Origin: an uncultured bacterium
GTDB lineage: Bacteria; Pseudomonadota; Gammaproteobacteria; Burkholderiales; Burkholderiaceae_D
Reading direction: 5' to 3'
Assembly (NCBI GenBank): GCA_903872555.1
Contig: CAIQLE010000029.1
Location: 1-5,174, forward strand
DNA length: 5,174 nucleotides
Shown in pieces: positions 1 to 5,174 of this stretch. Below the pieces are notes generated by a model. The model was not told the DNA's origin. It saw only the letters and a program-made list of their open reading frames with translations, and did no database searches. How positions within the stretch are numbered: position 1 is the first letter of the stretch; every line of letters starts with the position of its first letter. The position numbers and the translations under genes are program-made.

Positions 1-78
1 ATCGTCGTCAATCGCCTGCACGCCACCCTTTTCAAAGGATTTCAGCGAGCCGAATTTGGTCTCGTATTGAACCGTCAT
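1..78 (-). CDS. N-terminal fragment of an unidentified protein (runs off left edge)
   Basis: Only the first 26 codons are visible. The reading frame opens at an ATG (complement of 76-78) and stays open to the window edge, giving a protein that begins MTVQYETKFGSLKSF and continues with a GGV and an acidic IDDD stretch. An AGGAG ribosome binding site (complement of 85-89) sits 6 bases before the ATG, which makes the start convincing. The visible residues are hydrophilic, with no signal peptide or membrane segment, so a cytoplasmic protein is likely. I do not recognise the family. The gene reads in the same direction as the LysR gene upstream of it, but 282 bases with a palindromic operator and a plausible promoter lie between them, so it probably has its own regulated promoter. 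It is a candidate target of that regulator. Confidence 0.7.
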   Translation of the reverse strand, partial: MTVQYETKFGSLKSFEKGGVQAIDDD

Positions 79-130
79 GCTTGTCTCCTGATCGTTATGG
101 ACAGCTGCTATGGGTGCAGCTTGTGAACGC

Positions 131-159
131 AGTGTAGGCAGAGGGGGTTGACTTGACTA
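131..159 (-). promoter_or_regulatory. Possible sigma-70 promoter for the left-edge gene
   Basis: On the minus strand a TAGTCA -35-like hexamer (complement of 154-159, 4 of 6 consensus bases) is followed after 17 bases by a TACACT -10-like hexamer (complement of 131-136). Transcription would begin near 124, about 45 bases before the ATG at 78. With this start, the centre of the 19-bp palindrome (190) falls near -66, the usual place for the recognition site of a LysR-type activator. Both hexamers are imperfect, as is common for activator-dependent promoters. This is inference from sequence only. Confidence 0.35.
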
Positions 160-180
160 GATGCAAAATAACGATTGATC

Positions 181-199
181 TGTTCGGATATTCCGAACA
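181..199. promoter_or_regulatory. Perfect 19-bp palindrome, probable LysR-type operator
   Basis: The sequence TGTTCGGATATTCCGAACA has two perfect 8-base arms (TGTTCGGA / TCCGAACA) around a TAT centre. It contains the T-N11-A pattern (TCGGATATTCCGA) typical of LysR-family recognition sites. It lies about 100 bases upstream of the left-edge gene and about 160 bases beyond the 3' end of the lysR gene. A three-base loop with no T-run on either side argues against a terminator. The regulator encoded at 361-1311 is the obvious candidate to bind it, but this link is inferred. Confidence 0.6.
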
Positions 200-273
200 A
201 TAAGGCGGGATTAGATGACTGCAGAGCAAAATAATTGCCAATTTAATTATGAATGAACTCAGGGAGGTGATTT

Positions 274-336
274 ATGGTGGTTGATGACTGTGCAAATGGT
301 GTGAAAAAAAGTCCTGAGGACAGGTGTCAGCGCTGA
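274..336 (+). CDS. Possible 20-codon small ORF with a near-perfect ribosome binding site
   Basis: The stretch GGAGGTGA at 263-270 is an 8-base complement to the 16S rRNA 3' end and is followed, after TTT, by ATG at 274. Translation gives a 20-residue charged peptide starting MVVDDCANGVKK, with two cysteines, ending in tandem stops TGA TAA (334-339). No membrane segment or known family is visible. The AT-rich stretch around 229-250 lies just upstream, but no clear promoter could be picked. The 3' half of the ORF coincides with the hairpin and A-run that may serve as the lysR terminator on the other strand. It could be a real small protein, a leader peptide, the relic of a lost gene, or chance. 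The strong Shine-Dalgarno is the only real support. Confidence 0.3.
   Translation: MVVDDCANGVKKSPEDRCQR
304..321 (-). terminator. Weak intrinsic terminator candidate downstream of lysR
   Basis: Reading leftward, the hairpin GTCC-TCA-GGAC (complement of 311-321) is followed directly by seven T residues (complement of 304-310). An alternative pairing CCTG-TCCT-CAGG (complement of 313-324) overlaps it. The position, 40 bases after the lysR stop codon, suits transcript termination. The stem is only 4 bp, so efficiency is uncertain. Confidence 0.4.
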
Positions 337-360
337 TAACGCGTCGGCTGCTTTGCGCAG

Positions 361-1311
361 TCAAATCAAGCGCGCAGGCTCTTGTGACAACCAGCCGCGC
401 TCTATCAGCACCTGATCCCATACGGGGGTACCGGCGAAACGGTCCATCAGATGGTTGACGAATAACTGCAGCTTCAGTCCACGGCGCGAAGTCAGCGGAT
501 AGATCGCCGACAGCCAGAACGAGGACAATTCCCAGTCCGTCAGCAGCGGCACCAGTTCGCCCGATACCAGATAACGCGATGCCACCAAGGTAGGAATGCA
601 GACCACGCCTGCACCGGCACAACCGTATTCGGCTAATACATGAACACTATTGGTTAACAGGGGTGGCTTAAGGTAAATGGAAATCGCTTCCTGACCGCGA
701 TAAAAATCCCACCGGTCCCGAGTCTGATAACCCGAATACAAACCCAGACGATGTTCATGCAGATTACGCGGATTATCCGGCGTGCCATGCTGCTTCAGAT
801 ATTCAGGCGATGCACAAAAGACTCGGCGCACGGGAAACATCTTGCGCGCGACCAGTTCTTCCGAGGCCGGTGAAAAAATCTGCAGCGTGCAATCAAAACC
901 CTCCTTCACCGGGTCGATCACATTGTCGGACACAAACAAGTCGAGATTGATACCGGGATTCATCTGCTGAAAAATCTGCAGCTCATTGGCCAGATGACCG
1001 AGCACAAACCCCGGCAGCGCATGAATCCGCAGCTTGCCCTCAGGTGAATGCTGAGCACGGCGCATACCATCCAGCAGCGCACTCGAACGGCCCAGCAATT
1101 CAGCACAGTCTTTGACATAGGCCTCGCCCAGCTCCGTCAGTTTGACGGAGCGCGTGGTTCGGTGCAGCAGTGGCGCACCTACATACTCTTCCAATTGCTG
1201 AACACGTGAAGTGACCACCGATTTGGCAACGCGCAGCTGTTGTGCCGCCGCCGCAAAACTTCCGGCATCAGCAACAGCGACAAAGGCTTCTATGGTTTGG
1301 AGTCTATCCAT
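361..1311 (-). CDS. LysR-family transcriptional regulator, CrgA-like subgroup
   Basis: This is a full-length 316-residue LysR-type regulator, a DNA-binding protein that responds to a small effector and usually acts as a tetramer. Residues 1-60 are the winged helix-turn-helix: it opens MDRLQTIEAFVAVADAGSF, then the recognition region around residues 25-40 (LRVAKSVVTSRVQQLE) and the wing LLHRTTRSVKLTELG. Residues about 90-295 form the periplasmic-binding-like effector domain; landmarks are GKLRIHALPGF, FPVRRVFCASPEYL and the CAGAGVVCIPTLVA stretch near 231-244. The overall style resembles the CrgA-like branch. The start is chosen from the conserved LysR N-terminus; no strong Shine-Dalgarno precedes it. 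The gene is divergent from the antiporter across a 95-base gap and reads toward the left-edge gene, whose upstream region carries a LysR-type palindrome. Effector and exact targets cannot be deduced. Confidence 0.93.
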   Translation of the reverse strand: MDRLQTIEAFVAVADAGSFAAAAQQLRVAKSVVTSRVQQLEEYVGAPLLHRTTRSVKLTELGEAYVKDCAELLGRSSALLDGMRRAQHSPEGKLRIHALPGFVLGHLANELQIFQQMNPGINLDLFVSDNVIDPVKEGFDCTLQIFSPASEELVARKMFPVRRVFCASPEYLKQHGTPDNPRNLHEHRLGLYSGYQTRDRWDFYRGQEAISIYLKPPLLTNSVHVLAEYGCAGAGVVCIPTLVASRYLVSGELVPLLTDWELSSFWLSAIYPLTSRRGLKLQLFVNHLMDRFAGTPVWDQVLIERGWLSQEPARLI

Positions 1312-1333
1312 GATCGCAGGATTATTGCATATG

Positions 1334-1356
1334 ACCTAAGCCTCGCGACTTTAGGT
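1334..1356. promoter_or_regulatory. Inverted repeat in the lysR/antiporter divergent promoter region
   Basis: ACCTAA (1334-1339) and TTAGGT (1351-1356) are perfect 6-base inverted arms separated by 11 bases, with an extra TTAGG copy overlapping and following at 1356-1360. The repeat lies 23 bases upstream of the lysR start and about 50 bases upstream of the preferred antiporter start, so a protein bound here could affect either gene. Its sequence differs from the TGTTCGGA palindrome at 181-199, so it may serve another regulator or be chance. No clear -35/-10 pair could be assigned for either direction here. Confidence 0.35.
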
Positions 1357-1393
1357 TAGGATGACGCCGCCGCATGGCCTTCATTCACTCGCT

Positions 1394-1397
1394 GGAG
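1394..1397 (+). promoter_or_regulatory. Ribosome binding site that decides the antiporter start
   Basis: GGAG lies 9 bases before the ATG at 1407. The upstream in-frame ATG at 1374 has only an AGGA about 12-14 bases away across a GC-rich spacer. The later ATG is therefore preferred, removing 11 residues from the longest reading. Confidence 0.6.
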
Positions 1398-1406
1398 ATC
1401 GTTCCT

Positions 1407-2642
1407 ATGGAAGCAGCCGCCACCCTGATCGCAAAACATACCCTGATGATTTTCGGGGTCATTATCCTGGCGGGCATGGCCTGTGGACTGTTATCCAAAA
1501 AACTGCGCGTGCCTGATGTGGCATTGCTGCTGATTGCCGGCATGCTGCTCGGTCCTGCAGGTTTAGGTCTGGTGACTATTACGACCGATTCAGCACTGAA
1601 TCAACTGATTCTGATCTTTGGTGCCAGCTACATACTGTTTGATGGTGGCGCCTCACTCCGGCTCAGTGTTTTGAAACAAACCTGGATCACGCTCAGCTTA
1701 ATATCAACGCTGGGTGTTGTGATTACTGGTGCAGTCACGGCCTTTACTGCTCACCACCTGCTGGCACTGGACTGGCCAGTGGCTTGCCTCTTGGGTGCAG
1801 TGATTGCCTCGACCGATCCGGCCACGCTGGTGCCGGTATTTCGTCAGGTGAAGATACGTGAACGTGTGGCTCAGACGGTGATGAGTGAATCCGCTTTCAA
1901 TGACGCGACCGGCGCCATCCTCACCTTCGTGCTGCTCGATCTGGTCAGTGGCCAAGCTGAATTCCATCTCTTGCCTGCGTTCGGCACGCTGCTATGGCAG
2001 GCCGCCGCCGGTGTGGCCGCCGGCGCCGTGCTGGGCTATCTGGCTGCGATGGGAATCGCCCATGCACGCTTTAAATTTCTGGCGGAATACGCGCCCGTGG
2101 TCACGCTGGTGGCCGTGATTGGTGCTTATCTGGGTGCAGATGGATTGGCAGCCAGCGGCTTCATGGCTGTTTTTGTGTTTGGCATCATGCTGGGAAATAA
2201 AGATGTGTTTGGCTTTGAACAAGAGGCCGGCGAGGCGCAGCAACTGGAAGAATTTATCCTGACCACTGCGTTCGTGATGCGCGTATTCATTTTTATTTTA
2301 CTCGGCTCACAAGTCGATCTCGCGCTCATGCAAGCCTACGGTCTGCCTGCGGTCGGTGTGGTGCTGGTATTCATGCTGGTGGCAAGGCCATTGACTGTCT
2401 TGCTGTGTGCAGCGCCTGACCGGCGCGCCAAGTGGTCATGGCAGGAATTATTGTTCATGTGCTGGACGCGTGAGACTGGTGTCATTCCGGGCGCACTGGC
2501 CGGTATGCTGGTCGGACTGAATATAACGGGGGCTAAGGTAATTGCATCAGTGACCTTCGTCGCCATCCTTGCCACGATACTGATACAGGCAACGACAACG
2601 CAATGGCTGGCAAAAAAACTGGGCTTACTGGTAGAGGCTTAA
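1407..2642 (+). CDS. CPA1-family cation:proton antiporter (NhaP-like, no RCK domain)
   Basis: An inner-membrane antiporter exchanging Na+ or K+ for protons, used in pH and ion homeostasis. The preferred start gives 411 residues; a longer 422-residue reading starts at 1374. The protein is almost wholly hydrophobic, with about 12-13 predicted membrane helices. In 411-residue numbering the diagnostic motifs are FDGG at 78-81, STDPATLVPVF at 135-145, and SESAFNDATG at 160-169, whose Asn-Asp pair (165-166) is the cation/proton binding site of CPA1 electroneutral exchangers. A CWTRETGVIPGALAG stretch near 352-366 is also family-like. The protein ends soon after the last helix, so the cytosolic RCK/TrkA-C tail of NhaP2-type K+ exchangers is absent. 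Which cation it carries cannot be read from sequence. It is divergent from lysR, and its stop codon interlocks with that of fliJ on the other strand. Confidence 0.9.
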   Translation: MEAAATLIAKHTLMIFGVIILAGMACGLLSKKLRVPDVALLLIAGMLLGPAGLGLVTITTDSALNQLILIFGASYILFDGGASLRLSVLKQTWITLSLISTLGVVITGAVTAFTAHHLLALDWPVACLLGAVIASTDPATLVPVFRQVKIRERVAQTVMSESAFNDATGAILTFVLLDLVSGQAEFHLLPAFGTLLWQAAAGVAAGAVLGYLAAMGIAHARFKFLAEYAPVVTLVAVIGAYLGADGLAASGFMAVFVFGIMLGNKDVFGFEQEAGEAQQLEEFILTTAFVMRVFIFILLGSQVDLALMQAYGLPAVGVVLVFMLVARPLTVLLCAAPDRRAKWSWQELLFMCWTRETGVIPGALAGMLVGLNITGAKVIASVTFVAILATILIQATTTQWLAKKLGLLVEA

Positions 2643-3070
2643 CGCTGATTGAAGAGTCTGATACCGGCTTCGTCCATGGCACGCTGCTCTGATTTGGCCA
2701 GCAACTCGGCACGCTGACGCATATCGCGCTCGACCATCGCTTCCATCTTGGCCTGCTCGCGTTGCGCAACCGTCAGTGCTGCCTTGGCATTGGCCACCTG
2801 CAGCTCAGCATGTAAGACTTGCCCATGCACGCGCCCTTTCAGTTCCTGCAGATGATCCAGAAACTGGCGATACGCAATATTGTCTGAAATCTGATGGGCT
2901 TCTTTTTGGGCCGCGTTGAAACGATCGACATAGTCAATCCGCATTTTTTCTATATGCGCTTCAGTCGCCATCAGTTTTTCCACTTTCAGTCTGGCCTCCA
3001 CCACCGCAGCCTGCGCATCGCGAGCGACTGCTTTGGCTTTATCTGAAAGAAAATTCCAGCAAGTTTTCAT
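2639..3070 (-). CDS. fliJ: Flagellar export protein FliJ
   Basis: A 143-residue protein, close to the usual FliJ length of about 145-150. FliJ is a two-helix coiled coil that inserts into the FliI hexamer ring like the gamma stalk of F-ATPase and links the ATPase to the FlhA export gate. The sequence is almost entirely helical and charged, rich in Ala, Gln, Glu and Lys. Family-like features include the first helix with YVDRFNAA near 48-55, the turn and YRQFLDHLQELKG near 67-79, and the basic/acidic C-terminal QRAMDEAGIRLF. Identification leans on length, coiled-coil character and position after fliI. The start ATG is the only one possible: an in-frame TAA lies three codons upstream. No Shine-Dalgarno precedes it, so translation may depend on coupling. 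The gene lies 42 bases after fliI and appears to end the operon. Its stop overlaps the antiporter stop tail-to-tail. Confidence 0.88.
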   Translation of the reverse strand: MKTCWNFLSDKAKAVARDAQAAVVEARLKVEKLMATEAHIEKMRIDYVDRFNAAQKEAHQISDNIAYRQFLDHLQELKGRVHGQVLHAELQVANAKAALTVAQREQAKMEAMVERDMRQRAELLAKSEQRAMDEAGIRLFNQR

Positions 3071-3112
3071 GGGGCTTTATCGAGTGCGACAGAGATCATC
3101 GTAAATCTGAGA

Positions 3113-4444
3113 CTAAGGGGCTGAGGCAGCAAGCAAGTCTCGTATACCCTGACGGGTCGTCTGAAAATCGACAACTTCATGCGTGCCCTGCTGTAAAAAG
3201 GTAGCCAGTCTTTCACGCAAAGCGATGGCCTGATCAATCTCAGGATTGGAACCCATTTCATACGCACCAACTGAAATCAGGTCCTGATTTTGCTGATACA
3301 GCGACCACAGGCGACGCACACGATTGGCCAGCTTCAGATCATCCGGTGGCAAGAGGTTCTGCATGACGCGCGAAATCGAGCCATTCAGATCAATTGCCGG
3401 GTAATGTGCGGCATCGGCCAGCTTGCGTGACAACATCACCTGACCATCCAGCGAGGCGCGGGCAATATCTACAATCGGGTCTTGTGCATCATCACCTTCG
3501 GCCAGTACGGTATAAATCGCCGTGATCGCGCCATGACCATGACGACCGACGCCGGTACGTTCAATTAAATTCGGCAACAAGGCAAACACCGATGGCGGAT
3601 AACCTTTAGCCGCAGGTGGCTCACCAATGGCCAGACCAATTTCGCGCTGCGCATGCGCAACCCGCGTGAGACTGTCCATCAGCATCAGGACATTCTTGCC
3701 CTGATCACGAAAATATTCAGCGATGACATGCGTGAGATGCGTTGCTTTTAATCGCATCACAGGTGACACATTGGCCGGTGCTGCAATCACGATGGATTTT
3801 GCACGTCCTTCAGGCCCTAATACTTCTGTGATGAAGGACTGCACCTCGCGCCCACGCTCACCGATCAGGCCAATCACGACTACATCGGCTTTGGTGAAAC
3901 GGGTGATCATGCCCAGCAGCGAACTCTTGCCGACACCGGAACCGGCGATCAGGCCGATACGTTGTCCACGTCCCATGGTCAGCAGACCATTAATGGCTTG
4001 CACCCCGACATCCAGCACCTGATTGATAGGGCCGCGCTCCATAGGATTCAAAGGCAGTCCCAGCAGTGCCAGTGTGTCGGTACATTCAGGCCGCGGGCCA
4101 CCATCAAGGGGCTCACCAAGGGCATCAATCACACGACCCAGTAAAGCGGCTCCGAGACGTGCTTCGGAAGAATTGCTGATGACTCGCACCGATGCACCGG
4201 GGCCTATGCCTACAGGCTCGGTGAATGGCATCAGATACAGCGTATGTTCATTAAAGCCGACGACTTCGGCGGATATTTTTTGACCGTTACTGCCTTCGAT
4301 TTCGCACAGCGCACCCAGTGGTGCCATGATGCCGCGCGCTTCCAGCGTCATGCCGACCAGACGCGCCAGCGTTCCCGTATGGCAGGCCGGCGGTGTATGG
4401 GTCTGGCCTATCAGCCTGTCAACGACATCAGCATAATCAAGCAT
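3113..4444 (-). CDS. fliI: Flagellum-specific ATPase FliI
   Basis: The cytoplasmic ATPase of the flagellar type III export apparatus, related to the F1 beta subunit; it forms a hexamer that helps load and unfold export substrates. The preferred start gives 443 residues, the family's normal size. In this numbering the Walker A loop GSGVGKSS is at 168-175, the catalytic-glutamate region GERGREV at about 195-201, and Walker B VLMLMD ends at D257, followed by the signature SLTRVAHAQREIGLAIGEPP and KGYPPSVFALLPNLIER. The C-terminal part carries EGDDAQDPIVD and LSRKLADAAHYPAIDLNGSISR, typical of FliI. Neighbouring fliH and fliJ separate it from virulence-type SctN ATPases. The ATG at 4442-4444 is chosen because a GGAG lies 9 bases upstream; a longer frame begins at 4486. 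It overlaps the end of fliH by 8 bases, implying translational coupling. All key ATPase motifs look intact. Confidence 0.97.
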   Translation of the reverse strand: MLDYADVVDRLIGQTHTPPACHTGTLARLVGMTLEARGIMAPLGALCEIEGSNGQKISAEVVGFNEHTLYLMPFTEPVGIGPGASVRVISNSSEARLGAALLGRVIDALGEPLDGGPRPECTDTLALLGLPLNPMERGPINQVLDVGVQAINGLLTMGRGQRIGLIAGSGVGKSSLLGMITRFTKADVVVIGLIGERGREVQSFITEVLGPEGRAKSIVIAAPANVSPVMRLKATHLTHVIAEYFRDQGKNVLMLMDSLTRVAHAQREIGLAIGEPPAAKGYPPSVFALLPNLIERTGVGRHGHGAITAIYTVLAEGDDAQDPIVDIARASLDGQVMLSRKLADAAHYPAIDLNGSISRVMQNLLPPDDLKLANRVRRLWSLYQQNQDLISVGAYEMGSNPEIDQAIALRERLATFLQQGTHEVVDFQTTRQGIRDLLAASAP

Positions 4445-5174
4445 GTGCATCATCTCCGGCGCTGGCGGTTTCCATGACCTTCTCAACCGCCGTTACATCT
4501 TCAATGTGCTCACTGCCGCGCTGACCTTCGGCCAGACGGTCGGAAAGTTTGCTGCCGCCTGCACGCCAGCCTGGTGCTGCCGGTTGCGCCAGCGATTTTT
4601 TCAGCCCATCGACGCGACGCTGCATCATGTCTTCAACCACGCTGCCATCCAGCGACACGCGTATGCTGCCGCGCTCCAGCTGTGTGTCAGGACGCAAAAT
4701 CATGCTGTCACCAAAGGAAGCCACCAGTGGCCGATACGCTTCGAGGTCTTCAGGATTGAGATGAATGATCACGGCCTTGTCACCGGATGCATTCAATTCA
4801 CGCAGACTGTTATCAACCAGACGTGAAATGACCTGAGGTGACTGCGCCAGTTCACCGCGCACCAGTTGTTCTGCCAGATGGACGGTCAGTTTCTTTACCG
4901 GCTCAAATAAAGCATCCGGGTTGTAGCTCAAATGTTGTAACTGATCTGCTATGGCTTGCAGGGCAGCGAGTTTTTTCTCATGCTCTTTCTGAAACTCGGT
5001 GCGGATCTGAGCCATGCCTGCAGCCAGACCTTCTTCATAGCCCTGCTTGTGCGCCTGCGCCCGGACTTCTGTACGCCCTTCTTCACGCGCCGCATTCACC
5101 AGACGAGTCACTGCTTCGCTGGTCAGATCTTCTTTGACCGGCTGCGCAACTGCCACTGGCGCAGGCTCGATAAT
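4437..5174 (-). CDS. fliH: Flagellar assembly protein FliH, 5' end missing
   Basis: FliH dimers bind FliI, restrain its ATPase activity and anchor it to the C-ring protein FliN, like the peripheral stalk of F/V-ATPases. 245 codons are visible and the frame is open to the window edge, so the true N-terminus, which usually carries the FliN-binding segment, lies outside. The GTG at 5154-5156 is only an internal possible start. In GTG-based numbering, residues 20-75 are a charged helix with the family's glycine-repeat pattern (YEEGLAAGMAQ at 40-50), followed by the compact C-terminal domain with KKLTVHLAEQLVRGEL near 88-103, a VIIHLNPEDLEAYRPL stretch near 129-144 and the ERGSIRVSLDGSVVEDM region near 161-177. 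After about residue 190 there is an unusual Gly/Ala/Ser/Glu-rich tail of about 50 residues. The last 8 bases overlap fliI. Partner genes make the assignment firm. Confidence 0.92.
   Translation of the reverse strand: MIEPAPVAVAQPVKEDLTSEAVTRLVNAAREEGRTEVRAQAHKQGYEEGLAAGMAQIRTEFQKEHEKKLAALQAIADQLQHLSYNPDALFEPVKKLTVHLAEQLVRGELAQSPQVISRLVDNSLRELNASGDKAVIIHLNPEDLEAYRPLVASFGDSMILRPDTQLERGSIRVSLDGSVVEDMMQRRVDGLKKSLAQPAAPGWRAGGSKLSDRLAEGQRGSEHIEDVTAVEKVMETASAGDDAHA
4454..4457 (-). promoter_or_regulatory. Ribosome binding site setting the fliI start
   Basis: GGAG on the minus strand, inside the 3' end of fliH, is followed by 9 bases and the ATG at 4442-4444. Two other in-frame ATGs (4451-4453, 4448-4450) sit too close to this site to use it, and the farthest ATG at 4484-4486 has no visible site, so the third ATG of the ATG-ATG-CAC-ATG cluster is favoured. 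Confidence 0.6.

Noticed and set aside
148..158. TTGACTTGACT tandem on the plus strand as possible -35 of a rightward promoter into the small ORF
   Set aside because: No acceptable -10 lies 16-18 bases downstream of either copy; only poor matches such as TGATCT were found.
272..622. Open frame of 116 codons on the minus strand overlapping the 3' end of lysR
   Set aside because: It lies in another frame of the well-supported lysR gene, shows Arg/Ser/Gly-rich out-of-frame composition, and has no recognisable domain.
2612..2618. A7 run inside the antiporter as T-tract of a fliJ terminator
   Set aside because: The preceding minus-strand sequence has no inverted repeat able to form a stem; CCAG motifs there are direct repeats.
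3067..3270. 67-codon minus-strand frame across the end of fliI and start of fliJ
   Set aside because: It is a +1 reading of the fliI C-terminus; fliI itself is intact, so there is no reason to invoke a frameshift. Only its last 10 codons are discussed as a possible coupling mini-ORF.
3723..4283. Several plus-strand frames of 60-99 codons antisense to fliI
   Set aside because: All lie opposite conserved ATPase sequence and have Pro/Arg/Ser/Thr-rich shadow composition without motifs.
3113..4486. FliI as a virulence type III secretion ATPase (SctN)
   Set aside because: Flanking fliH and fliJ and the FliI-style C-terminal motifs favour the flagellar assignment.
4443..4826. 127-codon plus-strand frame antisense to fliH
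   Set aside because: Cysteine/histidine-rich translation with no family features, fully covered by fliH on the other strand; a typical antisense shadow.

Overview
The window looks like bacterial chromosome from a motile Gram-negative proteobacterium, most likely a betaproteobacterium. This rests on the protein style (CrgA-type LysR regulator, FliH/FliI/FliJ sequences), moderate-to-high GC and ordinary Shine-Dalgarno sites. Genus cannot be fixed from sequence alone. No RNA genes, insertion sequences, CRISPR arrays or phage genes were seen.

Left part (1-360): the first 26 codons of a leftward gene of unknown function run off the left edge. A 282-base gene-free stretch follows. It holds a plausible leftward promoter, a perfect 19-bp palindrome of LysR-operator type, a possible 20-codon rightward small ORF with an exceptionally good ribosome binding site, and a weak hairpin plus T-run that may end the lysR transcript.

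Middle (361-2642): a leftward LysR-family regulator and a rightward CPA1-type cation:proton antiporter are divergently arranged across a short promoter region containing an inverted repeat (ACCTAA-N11-TTAGGT). The regulator could act on the leftward gene at the left edge through the 19-bp palindrome, on the antiporter, on itself, or on several of these. The palindrome makes the left gene the best-supported target.

Right part (2639-5174): three leftward genes, fliH (5' end cut by the window edge), fliI and fliJ, form the end of a flagellar operon. They encode the export ATPase (FliI), its stator/regulator (FliH) and its stalk-like coiled-coil partner (FliJ), the cytoplasmic energising module of the flagellar type III export machine. 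fliH and fliI overlap by 8 bases and fliJ follows 42 bases later. The fliJ and antiporter stop codons interlock tail-to-tail on opposite strands within a single TTAA, so no intergenic space is left for a terminator.

I do not see a previously undescribed multi-gene system here. The points worth a second look are regulatory and architectural: the operator palindrome, the small ORF, the interlocked stops, and the unusual C-terminal tail of FliH.
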